NCBI RefSeq assembly: GCF_030409315.1
Contig: NZ_JAUFPS010000005.1
Location: forward strand, 1-64,000
DNA length: 64,000 nucleotides
Source: Mucilaginibacter flavus
GTDB taxonomy: Bacteria; Bacteroidota; Bacteroidia; Sphingobacteriales; Sphingobacteriaceae
Direction: 5' to 3'
The translations under genes and the position numbers were made by a program. The notes under the pieces were generated by a model. It saw only the letters and a list, made by a program, of their open reading frames with translations. It was not told the origin of the DNA and did no database searches. Below are positions 8,647-16,884 of the stretch, piece after piece. Each line of letters begins with the position of its first letter. Within the stretch, counting starts at the first letter, position 1.

Positions 8647-8877
8647 GTGTATTCAGAAGCAAGGAAACTATATCTAATTGAAGCAATGCTCAAAGTTAAA
8701 AGTGAGGATGTTTTAATTGCGTTAGAGAATGTACTAAAAAAGAGCGAAGTAAAAGCATCGCCAGCTAAACCGAGCATTTATGATTTTGTGGGAATACTTT
8801 CTGACAAAGAGACTGCTAACATAAAAAATGCTATTGCAGAGGCCTGTGAAATTATAGACGAAAATGACTGGAAATAG
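8647..8877 (+). CDS. Putative antitoxin of a VapBC-like pair
   Basis: Small acidic protein of 76 residues directly upstream of a PIN-domain toxin and overlapping it by 14 bases, the usual antitoxin position. The N-terminal part (EARKLYLIEAMLKVKSEDVLIALENVL) looks like a helical dimerisation segment. The C-terminal part, DKETANIKNAIAEACEIIDENDW, would wrap the toxin's acidic pocket. I cannot name its DNA-binding fold, and the role is inferred from position and size. The start is GTG 8647, in line with the promoter element at 8615; ATG 8686 is an alternative that would remove 13 residues. Confidence 0.75.
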   Translation: MYSEARKLYLIEAMLKVKSEDVLIALENVLKKSEVKASPAKPSIYDFVGILSDKETANIKNAIAEACEIIDENDWK

Positions 8878-9256
8878 TTATTTTTTAGATACCAATATCG
8901 TCATCGAGGTTTTCTCAGGGAACAAAGTTATTGCCGATAAAATAAATGAAATTGCTCAATTTTCAATTTCCTCTATTGTTTTAGGAGAGTTGTATATAGG
9001 AATAAATAGGGTTGCTAATAAAGCAAAACATTTAAAGAAACTCGAAGCTTTCCTTAACTTGTGTACTGTAGTCGACGTTGATACAATAACAGCTCAGTTT
9101 TACGGCGAAATCACTGCCGCGCTCTTTAAAAAAGGGAAACCGATTCCTTCAAACGATATATGGATTGCTGCCACTGCCAAACAACATAATTTGATTTTGG
9201 TTACAAGGGATAATCACTTTCAAGAAGTGGATAACATTTTTATAGAAAACTGGTAA
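8864..9256 (+). CDS. PIN-domain ribonuclease toxin, VapC-like
   Basis: PIN-domain endoribonuclease of 130 residues, the toxin half of a type II toxin-antitoxin pair. VapC relatives cut tRNA or rRNA when the antitoxin is degraded. All four acidic metal-binding positions are present: Asp9 (FLDTNIVIE), Glu42 (LGELYIG), Asp98 (SNDIWIAA) and Asp116 (VTRDNHF). The enzyme should therefore be active. It overlaps the antitoxin by 14 bases, which suggests coupled translation. The pair lies on the plus strand between two minus-strand TPR paralogues. Confidence 0.9.
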   Translation: MTGNSYFLDTNIVIEVFSGNKVIADKINEIAQFSISSIVLGELYIGINRVANKAKHLKKLEAFLNLCTVVDVDTITAQFYGEITAALFKKGKPIPSNDIWIAATAKQHNLILVTRDNHFQEVDNIFIENW

Positions 9257-9283
9257 TTTCAGTTACAGTAAACAAAATTATCA

Positions 9284-10285
9284 TCAAAACTTTCGCTCAG
9301 TCCCTGCTATCCAGGCTCCTAAAGCTTTGCGTTTATCCTCGTTTAACTGCAACCATTGTTTACCAGCCTCTTTATTCGCACTTAAGCCCATCAAATGCGC
9401 AAAGGCCGGCATATGATCAGTTTTGCTTAACCTATAAAAGAAATCGGCATAATAATGCCTGAAAAAATCATTCCCTGTTTGCTTTTCGGCTAACGTGCCC
9501 ACTGCCTCAAATATGGCTTGCAACTGATTTTGTAAAACCTCGGTAGATGTCGAACCTGGTTTTGCTTTAGCAATTGCCGCATTAAGAACTCTGTTCAATG
9601 CAATGGTTGATGGCTCGGCTTTAGTATCCTCTGCTCTTAACGTTCCGCCTTTTAAAATGCTTTGCATGTTGGTATAGGCTTCATCGCTCCGCGGGCCTTC
9701 GGGCTCAAGCAACAGGTAACTGCAAAAGCCCATCAAAGCCGCCGCCCTTTTATTTTGATGAAAGGTAACCAAACCATATAGACGCTGACTATTGGCATGC
9801 TTTGGATCGAGCTTAATGGCTTCAATAGCGGCCTGCTCGGCTTCGGCAAATTGTTTGGCCCTAAAGTAAGCTATGCCAAGGTTAAAGTACAGAGGCTGAT
9901 AGTCGGGTTTTATTTTTAGTCCCTCCTTATAAGCATCAATAGCCTGTTGTGGTTGTTTGTTGGCATCATAAATACCACCAAGCAATTCAAAAGCAGGCCC
10001 GGTAAAACTGTTGCTGGTTTTGGTGATCTTGCTCAAATACGGAACAGCCTCCACCCCTTTGTCCGAAGCGTTTAAACTGTAGGCCAGCTGATAGTTGGCC
10101 TGGGTGTTTTCAGGATCGGCAGCAAGCACCTGTTTGTACTTTTCAATTGCCCCTGCATAATCATGTGCGTTATTAAGCTGGATGCCTTGCTTAATAAGCG
10201 CGCTTACATCGATATCCTGGGCGTATATGGTAGCCGAAAATAATAAAGCGGGTATAATAAGGGAGATATTTTTAAACAATTTCAT
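9284..10285 (-). CDS. Exported TPR-repeat protein, copy 2
   Basis: 333-residue paralogue of the TPR protein at 7498-8520, with the same architecture: signal peptide to about residue 22 (ATIYAQ), four or more TPR units to about residue 185, and a shared C-terminal region ending in WIAGTERKF (copy 1 ends WVTAAKREF). Conserved blocks in both copies include EAIKLDPKHA and the LLLEP segment after the last repeat. Function is unknown; a protein-binding role in the periplasm is likely. It is divergent from the serine hydrolase gene at 10396. Confidence 0.85.
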   Translation of the reverse strand: MKLFKNISLIIPALLFSATIYAQDIDVSALIKQGIQLNNAHDYAGAIEKYKQVLAADPENTQANYQLAYSLNASDKGVEAVPYLSKITKTSNSFTGPAFELLGGIYDANKQPQQAIDAYKEGLKIKPDYQPLYFNLGIAYFRAKQFAEAEQAAIEAIKLDPKHANSQRLYGLVTFHQNKRAAALMGFCSYLLLEPEGPRSDEAYTNMQSILKGGTLRAEDTKAEPSTIALNRVLNAAIAKAKPGSTSTEVLQNQLQAIFEAVGTLAEKQTGNDFFRHYYADFFYRLSKTDHMPAFAHLMGLSANKEAGKQWLQLNEDKRKALGAWIAGTERKF

Positions 10286-10395
10286 GTTTTAAACATACAA
10301 AGAGTATTAACTAAAAGAAAAAAATAAAAACTTTAATGGATACCTGCGGTATAATTTTTAATTTTCGCATTCGTTTAAGTTGAGAGTTTTTTCCT

Positions 10396-11610
10396 ATGAA
10401 GTTATTGTACAAGAGTGTCCTTTCGTTTACTGCCTCGCTATTAGTTCTTACGGCATGTTCGTCAAAAAATAAAGATAAATCACAAGCCGCCACACCCGCT
10501 ACCAGTAAGCCATTAGATACTGTTGCCCTGCTGGCTTATAACCCCAAAAACGCCGATAAAAAGATAGACGAGGTAATGCAGGAACTGCACCGTACCCGCG
10601 CTTTTAACGGCAATGTGCTGGTTGCAAAAAAAGGAAAAATTGTTTACGAAAATGCTATTGGCTGGGCCGATTACCTGCACCGCGACAGCCTGCGTATAGG
10701 ATCGCAATTTGAACTGGCGTCGGTTACCAAAACCATGACGTCAACAGGCATTTTGATGCTGATGGAACGCGGTAAGCTGAAGTTAGATGATGATGTGAAG
10801 AAGTTTTTTCCCGATTTTCCGTACGATGGCGTTACCATTCGCTTGTTGCTTACGCACCGGTCGGGCATGATGAACTATGTATATTTTATTGATGATATAT
10901 ACCGCAGTCAGCATTTAAATCAGAAAAAAGGGTTGACCAATATGGAGGCCATGAAAATGATTGCCGATAATAAGCCTCGCCCGTTTAATGTGCCAAACAA
11001 GCGCTTTTTATATAACAACTCCAATTTTATGGTGTTGGGTTCTATCATTGAAAAAGTGAGTGGACAATCGTACGCGCAATTCATGAAAGAGAATGTGTTT
11101 ATCCCGGCCAGCATGCTGCATACTGCGGTTTACTCCAAAGCGGTTTATGATAAAATACCGGTTCATGTGGTAGGGCACGACCGCGGCCAGTGGAAATACT
11201 CGGTGGCGCAAAACTTTTTAGATGGCCCGGTTGGCGACAAGGGCATTTACAGCACCGTAAAAGACTTATTTTTATTTGACAGGGCCTTGCGTGCCGGCAT
11301 CCTGTTAAAACAAGCCACGCTCGATTCGGCCTATGTACCACGTAACCCCATGTTGCATGGTCACTTTAGCTACGGTTACGGCTGGAGAACTTTTACAGCC
11401 CCAGGCGAGCAGGTTATTTACCACACCGGCTGGTGGCATGGTTTCAGGCATATTTACCTGCGCGATATGAAACACGATATCACCATTGTGCTATTGTCAA
11501 ACCTGGCCAACGGCAGCTTACTAAAACTTGATGACCTGTTTAAAGCCGCTGGTATGCCTATAGTACGCAAAAGCGCTTACAATGGAAATGGAGATACGAG
11601 TGATGATTAG
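10396..11610 (+). CDS. Serine hydrolase lipoprotein, class C beta-lactamase family
   Basis: Lipoprotein of 404 residues with the penicillin-binding/class C beta-lactamase fold (COG1680 type). The lipobox LVLTAC places lipidated Cys21. Catalytic motifs are complete: S109-V-T-K112 (SxxK), Y206-N-N208 (YxN) and H343-T-G345 (the KTG equivalent). The family includes D-alanyl-D-amino-acid peptidases, esterases and true lactamases. The HTG form is common among esterase- and peptidase-like members, so resistance is not implied. It probably acts on peptidoglycan peptides or small esters at the outer or inner membrane surface. It is a single gene, divergent from TPR copy 2. Confidence 0.9.
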   Translation: MKLLYKSVLSFTASLLVLTACSSKNKDKSQAATPATSKPLDTVALLAYNPKNADKKIDEVMQELHRTRAFNGNVLVAKKGKIVYENAIGWADYLHRDSLRIGSQFELASVTKTMTSTGILMLMERGKLKLDDDVKKFFPDFPYDGVTIRLLLTHRSGMMNYVYFIDDIYRSQHLNQKKGLTNMEAMKMIADNKPRPFNVPNKRFLYNNSNFMVLGSIIEKVSGQSYAQFMKENVFIPASMLHTAVYSKAVYDKIPVHVVGHDRGQWKYSVAQNFLDGPVGDKGIYSTVKDLFLFDRALRAGILLKQATLDSAYVPRNPMLHGHFSYGYGWRTFTAPGEQVIYHTGWWHGFRHIYLRDMKHDITIVLLSNLANGSLLKLDDLFKAAGMPIVRKSAYNGNGDTSDD

Positions 11611-11695
11611 GTGCGTGGTGAGTAAAGAAACTTCATCTCAAACTTTTTGGTTTTGAATTTGTAAAATTTAAGTATCAATCACATTAAATAATTAT

Positions 11696-11748
11696 CCATC
11701 TGCATATTTGCACATCTGAAATCTGCACATTTGCATATCTGCACATCT
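11696..11748. repeat. TGCACATCT-family repeat before ybaB
   Basis: Degenerate units (TTTGCACATCTGAAATCTGCACATTTGCATATCTGCACATCT) run up to 8 bases before the ybaB start, so the repeat lies in the presumed 5' leader. Other members are near 24729, 34901, 39481, 41713, 48379, 48508 and 52938. Confidence 0.75.
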
Positions 11749-11756
11749 AAAAAATT

Positions 11757-12071
11757 ATGTTTGATAAAATAATGGAAGCCCAGCAAAAGGCTGGCGAATC
11801 AAAAAAACGTTTGGATGCAATAACAGTATCTGGCGCTGCCGAAGGTGGCAAAATTACGGTAACGGCTAATGCCAATAAGGTGGTCAAATCAATCAACATC
11901 AATCCCGATTTTTTGGCCGATGCCGATAAAGAGGAATTAGAAGAGTTATTGGTTGTTGCCATAAACAAAGCAATGGAACAAGCCGATAATGTAAGCCAGG
12001 CCGAGATGGCCGCCATGACTAAAGATATGCTTGGTGGCATGGGTGGACTGGGTGCCTTGTTTGGGAAATAA
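11757..12071 (+). CDS. ybaB: Nucleoid-associated protein YbaB/EbfC
   Basis: DNA-binding protein of the YbaB/EbfC family, 104 residues. It has the family's central TVSGAAEGGKITVTANANK strand and the following INPDFLADADKEELEELL helix. Members form dimers shaped like tweezers that bind and bridge DNA, and often neighbour dnaX-recR; neither is nearby here. The C-terminus is Gly/Met-rich (MLGGMGGLGALFGK). Its 5' leader consists almost wholly of a dispersed repeat. Confidence 0.92.
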   Translation: MFDKIMEAQQKAGESKKRLDAITVSGAAEGGKITVTANANKVVKSININPDFLADADKEELEELLVVAINKAMEQADNVSQAEMAAMTKDMLGGMGGLGALFGK

Positions 12072-12140
12072 TGCCCTCTACTCCCTAAAGGGGAACACCG
12101 CTTGGTTTAACTTAACGTAAAAACATATAACTACTACACT

Positions 12141-12818
12141 ATGAAAACTACATATTACGGCCAATCTACCGTTGCGATAGAAACCGGCGATTTTAAACTG
12201 CTTTTCGATCCGTTTATAACTTATAATCCCCTGGCAAAGGATATTGATGTAAAAAGCTTCAAACCCGATTATATCCTGGTATCACATGGCCATGGCGATC
12301 ACGTTGCCGATTTGATAGAGGTTCAAAAAAACAGCGGTGCTAAAGTGATCTGCATTGCCGAAATTGCCAACTGGCTTAATGGCAAAGGCGTTGAAAATGT
12401 ACACGGTATGAACATTGGCGGCGCTTTCAATTTTGAATTTGGCCGCGTTAAAATGGTAAACGCTGTACACTCCAGCACCATGCCCGATGGTGCGCCAGGT
12501 GGTAACCCGGCTGGTTTTGTGCTTTACCTGCCCGGCAAAACACTATACTTTGCCGGCGACACCGCGCTTACCTATGATATGAAACTGTTAGAAGATGAAA
12601 ACATCGACTGGGCATACCTACCTATCGGCGATAACTATACTATGGGTGCCGATGATGCCATCAAAGCAGCCGCTTTCATCAACTGTAAAAACATCATTGG
12701 TGTTCATTACGATTCTTTTGAAGTAATTAAAATTGATAAAGACGAAGTAAGAGAGAAATTCATCAAAGCAGGCCTGAATTTGAAGTTACCTGCAATTGGC
12801 GAAACGATAGATTTGTAA
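12141..12818 (+). CDS. Metal-dependent hydrolase, UPF0173/UlaG-like
   Basis: Cytoplasmic metallo-beta-lactamase-fold hydrolase of 225 residues, the standard size of the UPF0173 (YtkL-like) family. The metal-binding motif HGHGDH (residues 49-54) follows the strand PDYILVS. Further ligands are probably His114 (NAVHSS), Asp in YFAGDTAL and His in IGVHYDSF. Substrates of UPF0173 proteins are not established; UlaG, a relative, opens an ascorbate-phosphate lactone. It is not clearly linked to its neighbours. Confidence 0.88.
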   Translation: MKTTYYGQSTVAIETGDFKLLFDPFITYNPLAKDIDVKSFKPDYILVSHGHGDHVADLIEVQKNSGAKVICIAEIANWLNGKGVENVHGMNIGGAFNFEFGRVKMVNAVHSSTMPDGAPGGNPAGFVLYLPGKTLYFAGDTALTYDMKLLEDENIDWAYLPIGDNYTMGADDAIKAAAFINCKNIIGVHYDSFEVIKIDKDEVREKFIKAGLNLKLPAIGETIDL

Positions 12819-12835
12819 AAAGCAATAAAAATAAA

Positions 12836-12930
12836 GGAGTCATGCTGAACTCGTTTCAGCACCCCACTTGCAAAGTATGCATTAGCACGGTTACCTGTCC
12901 TATGGGTTCCTGAAACAAGGATGACATGGC
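12836..12930. repeat. GTCATGCTGA-type dispersed repeat
   Basis: It begins GTCATGCTGAACTCGTTTCAGCACC and ends CCTGAAACAAGGATGACATGG, so its ends are roughly inverted (GTCAT and ATGAC). Related copies lie at 49551-49635 and 63391-63515; a looser one is at 24937-25030. It lies between the metallo-hydrolase and the terminator of the Met/Lys peptide. Confidence 0.7.
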
Positions 12931-12935
12931 CCTCA

Positions 12936-12970
12936 ACAAAAAAGCCTCCCGAGAAACTCAGGAGGCTTTT
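12936..12970 (-). terminator. Terminator after the Met/Lys peptide gene
   Basis: Minus-strand stem GCCTCCTGAG / CTCGGGAGGC (10 pairs with one G-T wobble, loop TTT) followed by TTTTTTG, 18 bases after the stop at 12988. It is a strong intrinsic terminator and good evidence that the small gene is transcribed. Confidence 0.85.
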
Positions 12971-12987
12971 CATTTTAAAGATAGCCA

Positions 12988-13173
12988 CTACATTTTCATG
13001 GTAGTGTCTTTCATTTTTTTCTTCATCTTCATTTTACCTTTTTTCACCTTTTTCTTCATTTTCATGGTATCCGTTTGCATAATACCATGGGATGATTTAG
13101 CAGGTGCTACTTCTGCAAAAACGCTTCCGAAAGAGATTGCCGCTAAGGCGATCATACAAAGTGCCTTTTTCAT
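12988..13173 (-). CDS. Small exported Met/Lys-rich peptide
   Basis: 61-residue precursor with a clear signal peptide (MKKALCMIALAAISFGSVFA), leaving about 40 residues. The mature tail is nearly all Met, Lys and Thr in repeats such as MKMKKKVKKGKMKMKKKM, preceded by PAKSSHGIMQTD. I do not recognise a family. Met-rich exported peptides can bind soft metals such as Cu(I), and the high Lys content could bind anionic surfaces; both are speculation. A strong terminator follows, and glgC lies 64 bases upstream on the same strand, so it might be a distal member of the glgA-glgC unit. The opposite-strand frame here is its shadow. Confidence 0.65.
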   Translation of the reverse strand: MKKALCMIALAAISFGSVFAEVAPAKSSHGIMQTDTMKMKKKVKKGKMKMKKKMKDTTMKM

Positions 13174-13237
13174 ATTTTTCGTTTTATAGTTTTTATATTA
13201 ATAGAACAAAGAAATTATGAAATGTTTTAACTTTTAA

Positions 13238-14500
13238 TTAAATAACAGTTCCATTAGGAATGATCGCACGTTTTTTCACTACAACTATGCCATCCTGTAC
13301 AGTGTGTGTACCATAATCGCCATCGGGTAAAAGTTCGCCGCAATTGATGGTTACATCATCGCCTATAAAGGTATTTTTATCGATGATAGCGTTTTTGATT
13401 TTGCAACGGTTACCTATACCCATAATTGGCGAATCGCTTAGCTTTAACTCGGCAATTTGCTCCAGGGTTTGGTAGTTATCGCTGCCCATTACGTAGCAAT
13501 TTTCTATTTCGGTATCAACACCAATGCGGGTACGGATACCAATGATAGAGCGTGTAATTTCCTTAGCGCTGATAATACATCCATCGGCAATGATAGATTT
13601 GTTTAGCGTAGTACCCGATACTTTTGAAGGCGGCAACATGCGTGCACGGGTGTAAATATGATTTTCGCCAAAAAGGTTAAACTTTGGGATTTCATCTGTT
13701 AGGCCCAGGTTGGCATCAAAAAACGATGGGATGGTACCAATATCTGTCCAATAGCCCTCATATTGGTAGCTTAGTACCCTATGGTCAACTATAGATTGCG
13801 GGATGATTTCTTTACCAAAATCGGTACGGTCATTACCTTCCAGCAATTCATATAACAGTTTGCGGTTAAAAATGTAGATACCCATTGATGCCAGGTAAAC
13901 CCTGCCTTCGGCTTTCATTTCGTCGCTTACTTCAGATGCCCAGCTTTCAAAGTTCGATTTTGGTTTTTCGATGAATGCCGATACCATGCTATTTTCATCA
14001 GTTTTTAAAATTCCGAAACCCGGTACATCAGCCGCGTCAACAGGGATGGTAGCGATAGAAATCTCGGCCTCGGCTTCGATGTGTTTGGTGATCATGTCAT
14101 CAAAATCCATCTGGTAAAGCTGATCGCCGGATAGGATCAGTACATACTCAAACTCGTGAACCGCCAGGTGGTGTAAGCTTTGTCTTACCGCATCGGCCGT
14201 ACCCTGAAACCAGGAGCCACTGGTAGGCGTTTGCTCTGCCGCCAAAATATCAACAAAGGCATCGCTAAAGCTGCTAAAGTGATAGGTGTTTTTGATGTGC
14301 TTATTTAACGAGGCCGAGTTAAACTGTGTTAACACATAGATACGCGTAATACCCGAGTGCAGGCAATTAGAGATTGGAATATCAACCAAACGGTACTTGC
14401 CCGCAATAGGTACTGCCGGTTTTGAACGTGTTGCAGTAAGTGGTGATAAACGACTGCCCTGGCCACCGCCAAGCACAATTGAAATTACTTTAGATGTCAT
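13238..14500 (-). CDS. glgC: Glucose-1-phosphate adenylyltransferase
   Basis: Makes ADP-glucose from glucose-1-phosphate and ATP, the committed step of bacterial glycogen synthesis. 420 residues, the usual length. The N-terminal nucleotide-binding loop IVLGGGQGSRLSPLTATRSK is intact. LVDIPISNC and the substrate region FQGTADAVRQSL follow, and a C-terminal left-handed beta-helix carries hexapeptide-like repeats (about residues 290-420). Its start overlaps the end of glgA by 4 bases (ATGA), so the order of translation is glgA then glgC in one mRNA. No branching or debranching enzyme is in the window. Confidence 0.96.
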   Translation of the reverse strand: MTSKVISIVLGGGQGSRLSPLTATRSKPAVPIAGKYRLVDIPISNCLHSGITRIYVLTQFNSASLNKHIKNTYHFSSFSDAFVDILAAEQTPTSGSWFQGTADAVRQSLHHLAVHEFEYVLILSGDQLYQMDFDDMITKHIEAEAEISIATIPVDAADVPGFGILKTDENSMVSAFIEKPKSNFESWASEVSDEMKAEGRVYLASMGIYIFNRKLLYELLEGNDRTDFGKEIIPQSIVDHRVLSYQYEGYWTDIGTIPSFFDANLGLTDEIPKFNLFGENHIYTRARMLPPSKVSGTTLNKSIIADGCIISAKEITRSIIGIRTRIGVDTEIENCYVMGSDNYQTLEQIAELKLSDSPIMGIGNRCKIKNAIIDKNTFIGDDVTINCGELLPDGDYGTHTVQDGIVVVKKRAIIPNGTVI

Positions 14501-15921
14501 ATCTGAGGGTTTAAACTTTCATAAAGGTTTATATATTCTTTGGCCGATCTGTCCCACGAAAAATCGAGGGCCATCATTCGCTTGCGTAATATTTGTAATT
14601 GGGGCTGGTTTTGATAAAGCGCAATGGCCCGGTTTATAGAATGGCAAATATCATCAACAGTAACCTGGTTAAAACGGATGCCGTAACCGCCCTCATCGCC
14701 AAAGTCGATTACCGAATCTATTAATCCACCGGTGCTGCGCACAATTGGCATGGTGCCATAGCGTAAAGAGTAAAGCTGGTTTAACCCGCATGGTTCAACG
14801 CGTGATGGCATCAGCAGGAAATCGCCTCCGGCATAAACCAAATGAGCCAGGGACTCATCGTAACCAATAAATACATTGCAACGGACGGGGTATTTATCTT
14901 TTAGCTCAAGCAAGGCCGTCTCCATATCTTTATCTCCCGAACCAAGGATAAAGAAATTTACGTCATCCCCATATTGGGCCAGCGTGCGATCTATAGCTTC
15001 AGGCAATAAATCGGCTCCTTTTTCAATTACCAGCCTGCCGATAAATACAAAAAGCGGTTTATCGGGATTGAGGCCAAACCGGGTACAAATCTCCTCCTTA
15101 TTGGCCTGTTTGCCTTTTGCCAGCGTTTTGGTATTAAAATGGTTGGGCACCATAGGGTCTGTTTTAGGGTCCCAAACTTCGGTGTCAATTCCGTTGATAA
15201 TGCCGTGGCCTTTTGCACGTTCAATATAAAACAGGTATTCTAAGCCGTTTGAATTGATAGTAAGCTCATTTAAATAAGTTGGCGATACCGTGGTATACAA
15301 CCAACTGCATTTAACAGCGGCAGCCAGGGGATTTATACCTCCCGCCCAATCCAGCAAACCGGTTTTGCTCATATCAACCTCTGGCAAAAAGTGCAGATGC
15401 TCCCAGCCAAAGGCACCGTGATACTGCCCGTTGTGAATAGTAAATATGGTGGGTACATTGGCCAGCCTGCGGTATAATTTTGAATGATAAAGCAGGAAAG
15501 GCACCAGGCCCGAATGGTGGTCATGACAATGGATAATATCCGGCGTTTGCTGCGAATAGCTAATCCAATCTAAAAAAGCCAGCTGAAAGGCCAAAAACTG
15601 TTCGCGCTCATCGGGATAGCTGTATACGTTTTCACGATCAAGCAGCCCGGGAATGCGTACCAAAAACAACTCAAAGCCAAGCTTATCGGTTTTCTCCTTC
15701 AAAATTTCGAAATAAAGGCGACGGGTATCTAACAGGGTAACGGCGCTAAAAACAACATCAAATTCGTTTTCGCGGGTAAACTTCCTATCGTAATAAGGCA
15801 TTACAACTGCCGCGTGCAAACCTGCCAGGTTTTGGTATTTTGGCAGTGCGCCAACAACATCTGCAAGGCCGCCAACTTTGGCAACAGGGTAACATTCAGC
15901 ACTCAGGTGAAATATTTTCAT
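14497..15921 (-). CDS. glgA: Glycogen synthase, GT5 family
   Basis: Transfers glucose from ADP-glucose to growing alpha-1,4-glucan. 474 residues. The ADP-glucose-binding KVGGL is at residues 15-19, HNGQYHGAFG falls near residue 165, and the C-terminal Rossmann half carries VFIGRLVIEKGADL and the retaining-GT segment LLMPSRVEPCGLNQLYSLRYG, with the E-x7-E-like pair. It is first in the operon with glgC, overlapping by 4 bases. The 256-base region upstream holds no recognisable promoter match. Confidence 0.95.
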   Translation of the reverse strand: MKIFHLSAECYPVAKVGGLADVVGALPKYQNLAGLHAAVVMPYYDRKFTRENEFDVVFSAVTLLDTRRLYFEILKEKTDKLGFELFLVRIPGLLDRENVYSYPDEREQFLAFQLAFLDWISYSQQTPDIIHCHDHHSGLVPFLLYHSKLYRRLANVPTIFTIHNGQYHGAFGWEHLHFLPEVDMSKTGLLDWAGGINPLAAAVKCSWLYTTVSPTYLNELTINSNGLEYLFYIERAKGHGIINGIDTEVWDPKTDPMVPNHFNTKTLAKGKQANKEEICTRFGLNPDKPLFVFIGRLVIEKGADLLPEAIDRTLAQYGDDVNFFILGSGDKDMETALLELKDKYPVRCNVFIGYDESLAHLVYAGGDFLLMPSRVEPCGLNQLYSLRYGTMPIVRSTGGLIDSVIDFGDEGGYGIRFNQVTVDDICHSINRAIALYQNQPQLQILRKRMMALDFSWDRSAKEYINLYESLNPQI

Positions 15922-16177
15922 TCAGGTTTTATTGGCTCAATTTAAGGAAAGATTACTAAAAGAGAAACCTATAATAATTAATATAGTTTTTTAAATTTAG
16001 AATGAAAATTGTAAAAATGTTATTAAAGATTAGCAGCTATAGTTGTAAAAATGGCAGTAAAAGGGAGGGATGAGCTATAGCGTAAATTGTACTTTGGATA
16101 CACTAAGGGGGTATTATGGATTAAAAAAGGCCACAATCGCACGTTAAACCGAATAAAACTAAACAGAGGCGAAATAA
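15922..16177. other. AT-rich spacer upstream of glgA
   Basis: No open frame or clear repeat is visible. The sequence is AT-rich, and any glgAC promoter should lie here, but I find no good TAnnTTTG match. Confidence 0.5.
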
Positions 16178-16726
16178 TCAGAAAGATAAATGGCAACCCA
16201 GTATGGCCGATTTTAAAATACCTGCTTCGTCATATGTTTGCTCATACATACCGGAGTTCATGCTAAGCAAAATCACCTTTTTATTTTCGGGGTCGATAAT
16301 GAAGTATTCTTTCACTCCTGCCGACTCATACAGAGCCCGTTTTTTCTGAGTGTCGTAAGCACGGTTTGTTGAAACTATTTCGATGATGAGCTCTGGCACA
16401 CCATGAACGCCATTCTTTTTGATGATATCGCATTGCTCATTTAAAACCACAAACAAATCTGGCTGAACTACCGATTGTTGCTTTTCAAAATAAACATCAA
16501 AAGGGGCGCTAAATAATTCACCTATAGGATTGACTGTTAAATAGTCAAACAATAGCGCGGTAAGCTTTATTAAAACCTTTTGATGTTCCCGGGATGGCGA
16601 TGGCGACATGCTTAATTCGTTGAATATAACTTCGCATCGGGTACCTTCGGGCAGCATACGGTAAATATCAACAGCGGTAGATGGTATCTCCGTTATAAAG
16701 TTTTGATATTTATGTTTGTTATCCAT
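16178..16726 (-). CDS. Uma2-family PD-(D/E)XK endonuclease-like protein
   Basis: 182-residue member of the Uma2 (DUF820) family, which has a restriction-endonuclease-like fold. Visible signs are the N-terminal GTRCEVIFNELSMSPSPSREHQ, the catalytic Asp in VVQPDLFVV, the E-x-V strand PELIIEIVS and the helix KRALYESAGVKEYFIIDP. Most Uma2 proteins are uncharacterised and highly duplicated in cyanobacteria and some Bacteroidota; a nuclease role is inferred from the fold. It is a single gene after glgA, ahead of the polA repeat region. Confidence 0.88.
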   Translation of the reverse strand: MDNKHKYQNFITEIPSTAVDIYRMLPEGTRCEVIFNELSMSPSPSREHQKVLIKLTALLFDYLTVNPIGELFSAPFDVYFEKQQSVVQPDLFVVLNEQCDIIKKNGVHGVPELIIEIVSTNRAYDTQKKRALYESAGVKEYFIIDPENKKVILLSMNSGMYEQTYDEAGILKSAILGCHLSF

Positions 16727-16744
16727 CGCCTTAACGCTTAGCTG

Positions 16745-16884
16745 TGAAACAAATATAATTAATTGGGTTGAGAAAATGTTACTCCGTACAAGTTGCAGAT
16801 ACCAGACTTACGAAGTTTTTGAAACTTCGTAAGTCTTTCATCGTTCTCAATCCAACTTAATCAACTTAATCCAACTCAACCAAC
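16745..16884. repeat. Repeat cluster abutting the polA stop codon
   Basis: Holds a perfect 14-bp hairpin (GACTTACGAAGTTT 16805-16818, loop TTG, AAACTTCGTAAGTC 16822-16835). Right of it are TCAACTTAATCCAACTCAACC-type units (16848-16887). The last unit supplies the TGA stop of polA. The same word family forms a stem at 50850-50943. The hairpin may end the polA transcript, though no long T-run follows on that strand. Confidence 0.75.

Noticed and set aside
12926..13189. 87-codon hydrophobic frame on the plus strand
   Set aside because: Shadow of the Met/Lys-rich peptide gene; the reverse of AAG/ATG codons gives Phe and Ile runs. The minus-strand frame has the signal peptide and terminator.
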